Assembly (NCBI RefSeq): GCF_002161765.1
Contig: NZ_NFIN01000008.1
Coordinates: 1-64,000 of the forward strand
DNA from: Bacteroides sp. An322
Lineage (GTDB): Bacteria; Bacteroidota; Bacteroidia; Bacteroidales; Bacteroidaceae
Length of the DNA: 64,000 nt
Direction of reading: 5' to 3'
Shown here piece by piece: positions 7,986 to 15,904 of this stretch. A program made the position numbers and the translations under genes. Numbering within the stretch: position 1 is the first letter of the stretch; every line of letters starts with the position of its first letter. The notes under the pieces were generated by a model. The model ran no database searches. It saw only the letters and a list, made by a program, of their open reading frames with translations, and was not told the origin of the DNA.

Positions 7986-8010
7986 GCGTGAACTAACAGA
8001 AATAACGACT

Positions 8011-8568
8011 ATGGATGAACAGATAAAACAAATTGCCGAGCGTTTGCGGGGATTGCGCGACGCACTGGATTTAAGCGTAGAAGAGGTCGCATCGGATTGT
8101 AAGTTGACGGTAGATGAGTACCGTGCTCTTGAATCGGGGGAAAGTGACCTTTCAGTCAGCCTTTTGCAACGCATAGCTCATAAGTATGGCATTACATTGG
8201 ATGAACTGATGTTCGGCGAAGAGCCGAAAATGAAATCGTATTTCCTTACCCGTAAGGGAACGGGTGTTTCGGTAGAGCGTACTAAGGCTTATAAATACGA
8301 ATCACTTGCTTCTGGATTCAAGGATAGGATAGCCGACCCGTTTATCGTAACAGTAGAGCCGAAACCCGAAGGCACTGCCGTATATTTCAATACACACGAA
8401 GGACAAGAGTTCAACTTAGTGATAGAAGGACGCCTGTTGTTGAATATCAACGGAAAAGAGTTGATATTGAATCCGGGAGACAGCTTGTATTTCGATTCAA
8501 GCAAACCACATGGCATGTTGGCGCTTGACGGAAAAACCGTAAAATTCCTTGCGGTGGTGATGCAATAA
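8011..8568 (+). CDS. XRE-family regulator with cupin domain
   Basis: The 185-residue protein has an N-terminal helix-turn-helix of the XRE/Cro type (residues about 5-65, with LSVEEVASDCKLTVDEYRALESG and IAHKYGITLDELMF). A C-terminal cupin barrel follows (about 105-185, with HEGQEFNLVIEGRLLL and LNPGDSLYFDSSKPHGM). This layout is that of regulators in which the cupin senses a small ligand. The acyl-CoA synthetase gene follows after 83 bp on the same strand, so it is the likely target; an inverted repeat lies between them. The ligand is unknown. An acyl compound would fit the neighbour but is inference. Confidence 0.85.
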   Translation: MDEQIKQIAERLRGLRDALDLSVEEVASDCKLTVDEYRALESGESDLSVSLLQRIAHKYGITLDELMFGEEPKMKSYFLTRKGTGVSVERTKAYKYESLASGFKDRIADPFIVTVEPKPEGTAVYFNTHEGQEFNLVIEGRLLLNINGKELILNPGDSLYFDSSKPHGMLALDGKTVKFLAVVMQ

Positions 8569-8577
8569 TTGTTTTCA

Positions 8578-8632
8578 CCACAGATTACACAGATTTATTA
8601 ATTGATATAATTTGTGTAATCTGTGGTGAGCT
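8578..8632. repeat. Inverted repeat, CACAGATTACACAGATT type
   Basis: The arm CACCACAGATTACACAGATT near 8577-8596 pairs with AATTTGTGTAATCTGTGGTG near 8608-8628, with a short AT-rich loop. It lies between the XRE-cupin gene and the acyl-CoA synthetase gene, only about 20 nt before the latter's ATG. It is probably a transcribed hairpin that could set the relative expression of the two genes. It is similar in design to the elements at 6348 and 51928. Confidence 0.75.
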
Positions 8633-8651
8633 TAATTAATACAGATAGAAT

Positions 8652-10307
8652 ATGTTAGAAAGATTTGTAGAACAAACCCAATTTTCCTCTCAGGAGGATT
8701 TCATAAAGAACTTTAAGGTAAAAGTTCCCGAAAACTTTAATTTCGGATATGATGTGGTGGATGCTTGGGCAGCCGAGTGCCCCGACAAGAAAGCCCTGCT
8801 TTGGACCAATGATAAAGGCGAGTGCATTCAGTTTACCTACGCCGACTTGAAGAAATACACCGATATGACCGCTTCTTATTTCCAAAGCTTGGGGATAGGC
8901 AAGGGCGATAAGGTAATGCTGATATTGAAACGCCGTTATGAATTCTGGTTCTCGATTATCGCCTTGCATAAAATCGGAGCCGTAGCGATTCCTGCCACTC
9001 ATTTGCTTACCAAAAAAGATATTATTTATCGTTGTGAAGCGGCTACGATAAAAATGATAATCGCGGCAGGCGAAGGCGTTATTCTCCAGCATATTGTGGA
9101 TGCGATGCCCCAATGTCCCAGTGTGGAGAAATTATTGAGCGTAGGTCCGGAATATCCCGAAGGATTCGAAGATTTCCACAAAGGAATGGAAAGTGCGGCT
9201 CCTTTTGTGCGCCCTGCAAATGCAAACACCAACGATGACATCATGTTGATGTATTTCACTTCGGGTACAACCGGCGAACCCAAAATGGTAGCTCATGATT
9301 TCACATATCCGTTAGGGCATATCACCACCGCTTGCTATTGGCATAACCTGCACGAAGGAAGCCTGCATTTTACCATAGCCGATACGGGTTGGGGAAAAGC
9401 CGTATGGGGAAAACTTTACGGACAGATGATAGCCGGAGCAAACATTTTCGTCTATGACCACGAGAAGTTCACGCCTTCCGATATTTTGAAGAAGATACAC
9501 GATTACCGTATCACATCGCTTTGCGCGCCTCCTACCATTTACCGTTTTCTCATCCGTGAAGACCTGAGCAAGTACGACCTTTCTTCATTGGAATATTGCA
9601 CTACGGCAGGTGAAGCGTTGAACTATTCGGTGTACGAGACATTCCTGAAAATAACGGGCATCCGTCTTATGGAAGGCTTCGGACAAACCGAAACAACTCT
9701 GACACTTGCCACTTTCCCGTGGATGGACCCCAAACCCGGAAGTATGGGTGTGCCCAATCCCCAATATCAGATAGACTTATTGAAACCCGACGGACGTTCT
9801 GCAGAGGACGGTGAACAAGGGCAAATCGTGATACGTACCGATAAAGGCAAACCGTTGGGCTTATTTAAAGAGTATTACCGTGCTCCCGAATTGACTCGCG
9901 AGGCTTGGCACGATGGGGTATATTATACCGGTGATGTGGCTTGGCGCGATGAAGACGGATATTATTGGTTCGTAGGGCGTGCCGATGATGTCATCAAAAG
10001 TTCAGGATACCGCATCGGTCCGTTCGAAGTAGAAAGCGCTTTGATGACTCATCCGGCAGTAGTAGAATGCGCCATAACCGGTGTGCCCGATGAGATTCGC
10101 GGGCAAGTGGTGAAAGCTACTATTGTATTGGCGAAAGACTATAAGGCAAAAGCCGGTCCCGATTTGATTAAAGAACTGCAAGACCACGTAAAGCGTGTGA
10201 CCGCTCCTTATAAATATCCGCGCGTGATAGAGTTTGTCGAAGAATTGCCGAAGACCATCAGCGGGAAAATCCGCCGTGTGGAGATTCGTGAAAAAGACAA
10301 TGGATAA
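8652..10307 (+). CDS. AMP-binding acyl-CoA synthetase
   Basis: The predicted ANL-superfamily enzyme activates a carboxylic acid to the acyl-adenylate and then the CoA thioester. It has 551 residues, with the P-loop-like YFTSGTTGEPKMV near 204-216. GFGQTETT follows near 345, GDVAWRDEDGYYWFVGRADDVIKSSG is split by the hinge near 435, and the C-terminal PKTISGKIRR holds the catalytic lysine. The closest families by pattern are medium-chain or branched-chain acyl-CoA and acetyl-CoA synthetase-like proteins; the acid substrate is not determined. It follows the XRE-cupin regulator, which may control it. Confidence 0.88.
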   Translation: MLERFVEQTQFSSQEDFIKNFKVKVPENFNFGYDVVDAWAAECPDKKALLWTNDKGECIQFTYADLKKYTDMTASYFQSLGIGKGDKVMLILKRRYEFWFSIIALHKIGAVAIPATHLLTKKDIIYRCEAATIKMIIAAGEGVILQHIVDAMPQCPSVEKLLSVGPEYPEGFEDFHKGMESAAPFVRPANANTNDDIMLMYFTSGTTGEPKMVAHDFTYPLGHITTACYWHNLHEGSLHFTIADTGWGKAVWGKLYGQMIAGANIFVYDHEKFTPSDILKKIHDYRITSLCAPPTIYRFLIREDLSKYDLSSLEYCTTAGEALNYSVYETFLKITGIRLMEGFGQTETTLTLATFPWMDPKPGSMGVPNPQYQIDLLKPDGRSAEDGEQGQIVIRTDKGKPLGLFKEYYRAPELTREAWHDGVYYTGDVAWRDEDGYYWFVGRADDVIKSSGYRIGPFEVESALMTHPAVVECAITGVPDEIRGQVVKATIVLAKDYKAKAGPDLIKELQDHVKRVTAPYKYPRVIEFVEELPKTISGKIRRVEIREKDNG

Positions 10308-10321
10308 ATAAGAGGTAAAAA

Positions 10322-10362
10322 CGAAACCGGGCATTTCCTGAAAAAGAAGATGCCCGGTTTCG
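10322..10362. terminator. Bidirectional terminator between acyl-CoA synthetase and rpmE
   Basis: Perfect 13-bp arms, CGAAACCGGGCAT (10322-10334) and ATGCCCGGTTTCG (10350-10362), lie between convergent genes. On the minus strand the stem is followed by TTTTTACC, so it should serve rpmE best. Confidence 0.85.
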
Positions 10363-10385
10363 TTATGGAACAAAAATACGAAATT

Positions 10386-10637
10386 TTATTTCTTGATGCG
10401 GTTGTAACGGCTCATGAACTTATCTACACGTCCTGCGGTGTCTACCAATTTAGACTTACCAGTATAGAACGGGTGAGAGGTGTTAGAGATTTCCAACTTA
10501 ACCAGCGGATAAGTTTCGCCTTCAAATTCGATTGTGTCTTTTGTTGCACAAGTAGAACGAGACAAGAACATGTCGCCATTTGACATGTCTTTAAATACTA
10601 CCGGACGGTAGTTCTCTGGATGAATGCCTTTTTTCAT
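10386..10637 (-). CDS. rpmE: 50S ribosomal protein L31, type B
   Basis: The 83-residue protein begins [18 protein letters not shown] and contains [11 protein letters not shown] and [21 protein letters not shown]. These are the marks of bacterial L31. The CxxC zinc pairs of the type A form are absent, so this is the zinc-independent type B (rpmE2-like). The frame is open for 70 codons upstream, but the promoter at 10746-10739 lies inside that extension, so the start at 10637 is kept. An approximately 95-nt leader with two hairpins precedes it. Confidence 0.95.
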   Translation of the reverse strand: MKKGIHPENYRPVVFKDMSNGDMFLSRSTCATKDTIEFEGETYPLVKLEISNTSHPFYTGKSKLVDTAGRVDKFMSRYNRIKK

Positions 10638-10732
10638 TTCAGTATATACTTTATTGTTATTATTTATTTTACAACTATTTTGGGTAACTTCCGACATCCA
10701 ATACGGATGCCATTGTGCAATGGATTTGTTTC
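10638..10732 (-). promoter_or_regulatory. Structured 5' leader of rpmE
   Basis: The leader runs from about 10732 to the ATG at 10637. It contains two small stems near its 5' end, CCATTG/CAATGG and CATCC/GGATG, then an A/T-rich single-stranded region with the ribosome site. Autoregulatory leaders are known for L31 in other phyla; here this is only a suggestion. Confidence 0.35.
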
Positions 10733-10738
10733 GGCTTG

Positions 10739-10746
10739 CAAAGATA
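10739..10746 (-). promoter_or_regulatory. -7 box of rpmE
   Basis: Minus-strand TATCTTTG is a perfect consensus -7 box, with TTTT about 19 nt upstream as a weak -33. It implies a leader of about 95 nt. Confidence 0.65.
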
Positions 10747-10961
10747 CAGCATTTCTTTGAAATAGAAAATGTTTTGGCTGATTTTTTTCTTGTTGCGGTT
10801 CTCGTTGGTCTTTTTACAGGTTTTGCTATGAAATCTGTTAATTGCAACCTGCACTTTGCATCCTTACCTTTTCTTTAAGAAATTACGCCGGTTTTAATAA
10901 AACACCTTAATACAGTCTTTATTTTTTAGGGTAGAAAATGTGATATTGTCGCTTTTATTTT

Positions 10962-10969
10962 TAAATTTG
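10962..10969 (+). promoter_or_regulatory. -7 box of fba
   Basis: TAAATTTG fits TAnnTTTG. It lies 41 nt before the preferred ATG at 11011 and inside the region that a longer reading of the frame (10972) would nearly reach. Confidence 0.6.
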
Positions 10970-11010
10970 CAGTGGAAATTAATTCACTAACAATTATAAA
11001 ATTTACAACA

Positions 11011-12015
11011 ATGGTTAATTACAAAGATTTAGGCTTGGTAAACACCAGAGATATGTTTGCCAGAGCAATTAAAGGTGGATACGCTATCCCGGCTTTCAAC
11101 TTCAACAATATGGAACAGTTGCAAGCTATCATCAAGGCTTCTGTAGAAACTAAATCTCCGGTTATCCTGCAGGTATCTAAAGGTGCACGTAATTACGCTA
11201 ACCAAACTTTGTTGCGTTATATGGCAGAAGGTGCTGTAGCATACGCTAAAGAATTGGGTTGCGAACATCCTGAAATCGTGCTTCACCTTGACCATGGAGA
11301 TTCATTCGAACTCTGCAAATCTTGCGTAGACCTGGGCTTCTCTTCAGTAATGATTGATGGTTCTCACCTTCCTTATGAAGAAAATGTAGCTTTGACTAAG
11401 AAAGTCGTTGAATACGCTCATCAATACGATGTAACCGTAGAAGGCGAATTGGGTGTATTGGCAGGTGTAGAAGACGAAGTGTGTGCAGAACACCATACTT
11501 ATACTAACCCTGAAGAAGTTATCGACTTTGCTACCCGTACAGGATGCGATTCTTTGGCTATCTCTATCGGTACTTCTCACGGTGCTTACAAGTTCAAACC
11601 CGAACAATGCCATGTTGACCCGAAGACAGGTCGTTTGGTTCCTCCTCCTTTGGCATTCGATGTATTGGACGGTGTAATGGAAAAACTTCCGGGATTCCCT
11701 ATCGTATTGCACGGTTCTTCTTCAGTTCCTCAGGAATATGTAGATATGATCAACCAATATGGTGGCAAGTTGGAAGCTGCTATCGGTATTCCAGAAGACG
11801 AATTGCGTAAAGCCGCTAAGTCTGCTGTATGCAAGATTAACATCGACTCTGACTCTCGTTTGGCTATGACAGCTGCTATCCGTAAGGTATTGGCTGAAAA
11901 ACCTGCTGAATTCGACCCGCGTAAATATTTGGGTCCGGCTCGTGACGAAATGGAAAAGATGTACAAGCACAAAATCCTCAACGTATTGGGTTCAGACGGC
12001 AAGTTGGCTCAATAA
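11011..12015 (+). CDS. fba: Fructose-bisphosphate aldolase, class II
   Basis: The zinc enzyme cleaves fructose 1,6-bisphosphate into dihydroxyacetone phosphate and glyceraldehyde 3-phosphate in glycolysis. It has 334 residues. LHLDHGDSF at 91-99 holds the catalytic Asp94 and zinc-binding His95. EGELGVLAGVED (about 144-155), IGTSHGAYK (second zinc region, near 182) and VLHGSSSVP (near 222) follow, with KINIDSDSR near 265 for phosphate binding. Codon use is strongly biased, as expected for a highly expressed gene. The ATG at 11011 is chosen over one 13 codons upstream because it fits family length and promoter distance. Confidence 0.95.
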   Translation: MVNYKDLGLVNTRDMFARAIKGGYAIPAFNFNNMEQLQAIIKASVETKSPVILQVSKGARNYANQTLLRYMAEGAVAYAKELGCEHPEIVLHLDHGDSFELCKSCVDLGFSSVMIDGSHLPYEENVALTKKVVEYAHQYDVTVEGELGVLAGVEDEVCAEHHTYTNPEEVIDFATRTGCDSLAISIGTSHGAYKFKPEQCHVDPKTGRLVPPPLAFDVLDGVMEKLPGFPIVLHGSSSVPQEYVDMINQYGGKLEAAIGIPEDELRKAAKSAVCKINIDSDSRLAMTAAIRKVLAEKPAEFDPRKYLGPARDEMEKMYKHKILNVLGSDGKLAQ

Positions 12016-12067
12016 GTCGATTTGTTAGAAATAATAAAGACTTTATACACCTATAACTATAAATGTG

Positions 12068-12106
12068 AAGCTGCTTCTCCGAGGTGGAGAGGCAGCTTTT
12101 TTTGTT
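12068..12106 (+). terminator. Terminator of fba
   Basis: The arms AAGCTGCTTCTCC (12068-12080) and GGAGAGGCAGCTT (12086-12098) have one mismatch and a 5-nt loop, and are followed by TTTTTTG. Confidence 0.9.
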
Positions 12107-12148
12107 TTTGTTAATCAGGTGCGGGTTGCACAAGCCGATTTTATTTTC

Positions 12149-12156
12149 TATTTTTG
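12149..12156 (+). promoter_or_regulatory. -7 box of tatA-tatC
   Basis: TATTTTTG lies 28 nt before the tatA ATG at 12185, with a TTGC about 20 nt upstream as a degenerate -33. Confidence 0.55.
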
Positions 12157-12184
12157 CTCCGTAAATATCTTTAAGGTAAACTAC

Positions 12185-12400
12185 ATGAGCGCAATACTTT
12201 TATTTATGGGATTTGGTATGCAGGAGATTCTGGTTATAGCCTTGATTTTCTTGCTGTTGTTCGGAGGAAAGAAGATACCCGAACTGATGAAAGGGCTGGG
12301 CAAGGGCGTGAAGAGCTTCAAGGACGGTGTAAACGGAGTAGAAGATGACTTGAAAGCCGATGCAAAGAAAGATGATTCCAGCCAGTCTAAAGAGAAATAG
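12185..12400 (+). CDS. tatA: Sec-independent translocase subunit TatA/E
   Basis: This is the small pore-forming subunit of the twin-arginine translocase. It has 71 residues with one hydrophobic helix (about 12-27, [13 protein letters not shown]). The hinge and amphipathic helix [20 protein letters not shown] follow, then a charged tail. The frame is open upstream to 12065, but that part overlaps the promoter. tatC follows after 17 bp. No separate tatB is seen, which is common outside Proteobacteria. Confidence 0.92.
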   Translation: MSAILLFMGFGMQEILVIALIFLLLFGGKKIPELMKGLGKGVKSFKDGVNGVEDDLKADAKKDDSSQSKEK

Positions 12401-12417
12401 CGAGGAGGACGGATGCC

Positions 12418-13209
12418 GTGGAGTCTAATGATCCGTCGAATATGACTTTTTGGGACCACGTGGATGAATTGCGTAAAGTGCTTTTCCGCATCATCGGCGT
12501 GGTAGTGGCATTTATGCTTCTTGCTTTTTGTTTCAAGGAGGAATTGTTCGGCATTGTCCTAGCACCGAAAGAAAATGACTTCCCGGTTTACCGTCTTTTC
12601 GATTGGATAGGGGAGGCGTTGCACCTTTCGGGAGCAAGCGTGTCCGATTTTCATGTGCAACTGATTAATACCAAATTGTCAGGTCAGTTCCTTACCCACA
12701 TGAGCGTATCGTTTTATGCGGGGATTATTCTGGCTTCTCCTTATATAATATATCAATTGTTTCGTTTCGTTTCGCCTGCCCTTTATGCGAACGAAAAGCA
12801 CTATTCCTTGCGGGTGGTAGTGTGGGGATATGTCTTGTTCCTCATCGGCGTGTTGTTCAGTTATTTTCTGATATTCCCTTTCACTTTCCGCTTTCTGGCT
12901 CTTTATCAAGTGAGTGCAGAGGTGGAGAATGCCATTTTGTTAAGCTCTTATATTGAGACTTTGGTAATGTTGAGCATTATGTTGGGGATTATGTTCGAAA
13001 TACCTGTTCTTGCTTGGCTTTTTGCTAAATTAGGCTTCCTGACTTCCAGTTTTATGCGTACTTATCGTAAACATGCATTAATCGTTACACTTATCATTGC
13101 GGCTATTATTACGCCGACTTCCGATGCCATAACTCTGTTGCTGGTTTCTGCCCCGATGTTTTTGCTTTATGAAGCCAGTATCTTTATTGTGAAGCGGACA
13201 AACAGGTAA
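12418..13209 (+). CDS. tatC: Sec-independent translocase subunit TatC
   Basis: TatC recognises the twin-arginine signal peptide in the inner membrane. The 263 residues contain MTFWDHVDELRKVLFR near the N-terminus, the conserved cytoplasmic motif, and six hydrophobic segments. The chosen start is the GTG at 12418, supported by the Shine-Dalgarno GAGGAGG at 12402-12408. The ATG at residue 9 (12442) is an alternative. It forms a two-gene operon with tatA. NrdD and Fba are cytosolic; no obvious Tat substrate gene was noted in the window. Confidence 0.92.
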   Translation: MESNDPSNMTFWDHVDELRKVLFRIIGVVVAFMLLAFCFKEELFGIVLAPKENDFPVYRLFDWIGEALHLSGASVSDFHVQLINTKLSGQFLTHMSVSFYAGIILASPYIIYQLFRFVSPALYANEKHYSLRVVVWGYVLFLIGVLFSYFLIFPFTFRFLALYQVSAEVENAILLSSYIETLVMLSIMLGIMFEIPVLAWLFAKLGFLTSSFMRTYRKHALIVTLIIAAIITPTSDAITLLLVSAPMFLLYEASIFIVKRTNR

Positions 13210-13254
13210 AAACCATTTTAGGTATGTCTTTTAACGAACCCTGCTTCGTTCGCT

Positions 13255-13294
13255 GTTTCATTAGGCTTCGATGCCAATCCCAGCCTAGTGAAAC
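13255..13294. terminator. Hairpin between convergent tatC and lipoprotein gene
   Basis: The arms GTTTCATTAGGCT (13255-13267) and AGCCTAGTGAAAC (13282-13294) pair with one G-U. The position between convergent genes suggests a shared terminator, although there is no strong T-tract. Its GTTTCA/TGAAAC ends resemble the palindromes at 4251-4322. Confidence 0.6.
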
Positions 13295-13327
13295 AACAAA
13301 CGGACTTAGGTGCGTCAAAGAAGGTAT

Positions 13328-14164
13328 TTATCTTTCGGCTTGTTCGGCTTCTTCTATTTTTCGTGTAACGAATTTCAGTTTCAGGTTTGCTTCATTTTGT
13401 TCTTTACGGATTTCTTCCATAGCTGAGAGGATTCGCGCCAAGTCGCTGATTGCGGCAATGGCTTTTACATCGTCCCTTCGCATAGTTGTCCGGTAGTTCC
13501 GGTCTCCAATAAATTCTAGACGGAATGTGCGTTTGTCTCGGTTGGCAACGATAAACGCCGCCACTCCCCCGTCGTCTTTCCCTACCCGGTAATCAGCTTT
13601 TTCAATGGGACGTCCTAAATCAGTTGTCTCATAACTGTCCGAAGAAGGCTGGGTCTGAGCAAATGTATTTCCGTCCACACTGACTTTCACCGCCGTATGA
13701 TGGATATTCCCTCCCGCACAATAAATGGATGTAAGCGACATTTCGCCCAGCTCGTTCACCTGTGCCCGAAGGAACGAACGCCCGATGTTCTTCTCTACCG
13801 TTTGTGTGGGATAGAAATAATTTCCTATCTCCTGATAGGCAGTGTCTTTCTCCAATACATAATTCCCTTTTATCGAATCAAGAGCCGCTTGTTTTACCTG
13901 CATCATGCTGTCCAGATAAGCAAGTGTTTTTTGTTGTTCCTGTATATCAATGTTCTGCATCAGGCGGATAGCTGCCTTGCGGACTTCTACCGCTTTAGGG
14001 TAGAGGGTGCGGATGCTGTCTATCTGCAACTTAGCCAAGCTGTAATTGCCCGAAGCGTATGCTTGTTCTGCCTGCTGGAACAATGCGCCGGCTTTTTTTG
14101 AATCTCCGTTGCAGCCCGAAAAAAGTGTCGTGAGGCACAAGGCTGCCAATATCATCTTTTTCAT
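13328..14164 (-). CDS. Lipoprotein, TPR-like N-terminal part, function unknown
   Basis: The 278-residue protein begins MKKMILAALCLTTLFSGC, a lipoprotein signal with its cysteine at 18. ALFQQAEQAYASGNYSLAKLQIDSI is a TPR-like hairpin near residues 28-52. A coiled-coil-prone region follows (about 70-105). The middle part is beta-rich, with IYCAGGNIHHTAVKVSVDG. The C-terminus is a charged helix (EEIRKEQNEANLKLKF). No catalytic motif is recognisable. It is probably anchored in the envelope facing the periplasm. The frame could start 11 codons upstream, but the signal peptide and promoter favour 14164. Confidence 0.7.
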   Translation of the reverse strand: MKKMILAALCLTTLFSGCNGDSKKAGALFQQAEQAYASGNYSLAKLQIDSIRTLYPKAVEVRKAAIRLMQNIDIQEQQKTLAYLDSMMQVKQAALDSIKGNYVLEKDTAYQEIGNYFYPTQTVEKNIGRSFLRAQVNELGEMSLTSIYCAGGNIHHTAVKVSVDGNTFAQTQPSSDSYETTDLGRPIEKADYRVGKDDGGVAAFIVANRDKRTFRLEFIGDRNYRTTMRRDDVKAIAAISDLARILSAMEEIRKEQNEANLKLKFVTRKIEEAEQAER

Positions 14165-14194
14165 AATGCGTATGTTTTTTCGACTTTCACGAAA

Positions 14195-14228
14195 CAAAAA
14201 TACAATTTAATCGGTTTATTCCTGCAAA
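14195..14228 (-). promoter_or_regulatory. Promoter of the TPR-like lipoprotein gene
   Basis: Minus-strand TTTG (14228-14225) and TATTTTTG (14202-14195) are separated by 22 nt. The expected transcript starts about 25 nt before the ATG. Confidence 0.6.
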
Positions 14229-14244
14229 GCTTTCTCTTTTTTTG

Positions 14245-14252
14245 TAATTTTG
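14245..14252 (+). promoter_or_regulatory. -7 box of cca
   Basis: TAATTTTG lies 31 nt before the ATG at 14284. It is divergent from the lipoprotein promoter, and the two control regions overlap. Confidence 0.55.
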
Positions 14253-14283
14253 CACGCTATTTTCAAATGAAAACCCATAACGA

Positions 14284-15705
14284 ATGAATTTAAAGGAACA
14301 TTTTACCGATAAAATATTCAGTTTAATATCCGAAACCGCCGACACATTAGGGCTGGAGTGCTATGTTGTAGGAGGATACGTGCGCGATATATTCTTGAAC
14401 CGCCCTTCGAAAGACATTGATGTGGTCGTAGTAGGAAGCGGCATCCGGACGGCAGAAGCCTTGGGAAAACGCTTAGGACCGAAAGCACACGTCTCGGTAT
14501 TCCATAACTTCGGTACCGCACAAGTGAAATTCTTTGATACCGAAGTGGAATTTGTCGGAGCACGGAAAGAATCGTATAGCCACGATAGCCGCAAGCCTAT
14601 TGTAGAAGACGGAACTTTGGAAGACGACCAAAACCGGCGCGATTTTACTATCAACGCTTTGGCGGTCTGCATGAACAAAGCCCGGTTCGGCGAATTGGTA
14701 GACCCGTTTGGCGGACTGGAAGACTTGAAGCAAGGCATTATCCGCACGCCGCTCGACCCTGACATCACGTTCAGCGATGACCCGTTGCGCATGATGCGGT
14801 GCATCCGTTTTGCCACGCAACTGAATTTTTACATCGAAGAAGAAACGTTCAATGCGTTGGAACGGAATCGGGAACGGATTAAAATCATTTCGTACGAGCG
14901 TATCAAGGATGAATTAAACAAAATCCTGCTCTCTCCCATACCTTCAAAAGGCTTTGTCGACCTTGACCGATGCGGATTATTGGAACTGATATTCCCCGAA
15001 CTGACCGCCCTGCAAGGCGTAGAGGTGCGCAACGGACGCGGACATAAAGACAATTTCTATCACACATTAGAAGTGGTGGACAACATTGCGAAAGTATCGG
15101 ACAACCTTTGGCTACGCTGGGCGACCCTCCTCCACGACATAGGCAAACCCCGCACCAAACGCTGGGACCCACGCCTTGGATGGACATTCCATAACCACAA
15201 TTATATAGGTGAAAAGATGGTGCCCGAAATCTTCCGCCGCATGAAGTTGCCGATGAACGAAAAAATGAAATACGTCCAAAAGTTAGTAGGGCTGCACATG
15301 CGTCCTATCGTCATTGCCGATGACGAGGTGACCGATTCAGCTGTACGCCGCTTGCTTTTCGAAGCCGGAGACGATATTGACGACTTAATGGCACTTTGCG
15401 AAGCGGATATCACATCGAAGAACGAAGCCCGCAAGCAACGCTTCCTGGATAATTTCAAGTTAGTTCGCCAAAAGCTGAAAGACTTGGAAGAGAAAGACCG
15501 CATCCGTAATTTCCAGCCTCCGGTAGACGGAGAAGAAATCATGCGTGTCTTCAATTTGCATCCATGCCGTGAAATAGGCGATTTGAAAAGTGCCATTAAA
15601 GACGCTATTTTAGACGGCGCTATCCCCAACGAACACGATGCCGCCTTCCAATTTATGCTGGAAAGAGCAAAAGAAATGGGGCTTGAGCCGGTAAGCCTTC
15701 CTTAG
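14284..15705 (+). CDS. cca: CCA tRNA nucleotidyltransferase with HD domain
   Basis: This enzyme family adds or repairs the 3' CCA of tRNA. The protein has 473 residues. CYVVGGYVRDIF (residues 26-37) and KDIDVVVVG with D44 and D46 form the nucleotidyltransferase site. RRDFTINALAV (near 117-127) and DPLRMMRCIRFA (near 162-173) are the family nucleotide-binding motifs. A C-terminal HD domain shows LLHDIGKPRTKR near 281-292. The HD part suggests an added phosphohydrolase activity. Poly(A) polymerase I is a close relative that cannot be excluded. The tRNA-Pro gene of this window does not encode its CCA, so such an activity is needed. Confidence 0.9.
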   Translation: MNLKEHFTDKIFSLISETADTLGLECYVVGGYVRDIFLNRPSKDIDVVVVGSGIRTAEALGKRLGPKAHVSVFHNFGTAQVKFFDTEVEFVGARKESYSHDSRKPIVEDGTLEDDQNRRDFTINALAVCMNKARFGELVDPFGGLEDLKQGIIRTPLDPDITFSDDPLRMMRCIRFATQLNFYIEEETFNALERNRERIKIISYERIKDELNKILLSPIPSKGFVDLDRCGLLELIFPELTALQGVEVRNGRGHKDNFYHTLEVVDNIAKVSDNLWLRWATLLHDIGKPRTKRWDPRLGWTFHNHNYIGEKMVPEIFRRMKLPMNEKMKYVQKLVGLHMRPIVIADDEVTDSAVRRLLFEAGDDIDDLMALCEADITSKNEARKQRFLDNFKLVRQKLKDLEEKDRIRNFQPPVDGEEIMRVFNLHPCREIGDLKSAIKDAILDGAIPNEHDAAFQFMLERAKEMGLEPVSLP

Positions 15706-15763
15706 TATAAACATTCTTGAGATTTCAAATACAAGAAACCGATTATAAATTAAGTTATCCATA

Positions 15764-15805
15764 AAATGGCGTTATACATGTCTATAACGCCATTTTTATT
15801 TTTGA
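15764..15805 (+). terminator. Terminator of cca
   Basis: The arms AAATGGCGTTATA (15764-15776) and TATAACGCCATTT (15783-15795) are perfect, with a 6-nt loop, and are followed by TTATTTTTG. Confidence 0.9.
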
Positions 15806-15842
15806 AAGTTATCCAATTTAGACAAGAATAAGAATGTGAAGT

Positions 15843-15872
15843 TTTGAAATATCATCCGAATTACTACCTTTG
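15843..15872 (+). promoter_or_regulatory. Promoter of nrdD
   Basis: TTTG (15843-15846) and TACCTTTG (15865-15872) are separated by 18 nt. The gene starts at 15905. No clear NrdR box pair was seen around it. Confidence 0.65.
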
Positions 15873-15904
15873 CAACTGTTTGTTCAACTCTAAAAGCAAC
15901 ATCT

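Noticed and set aside
10638-10847. 70-codon upstream extension of rpmE
   Set aside because: It contains the -7 box TATCTTTG and does not match L31.
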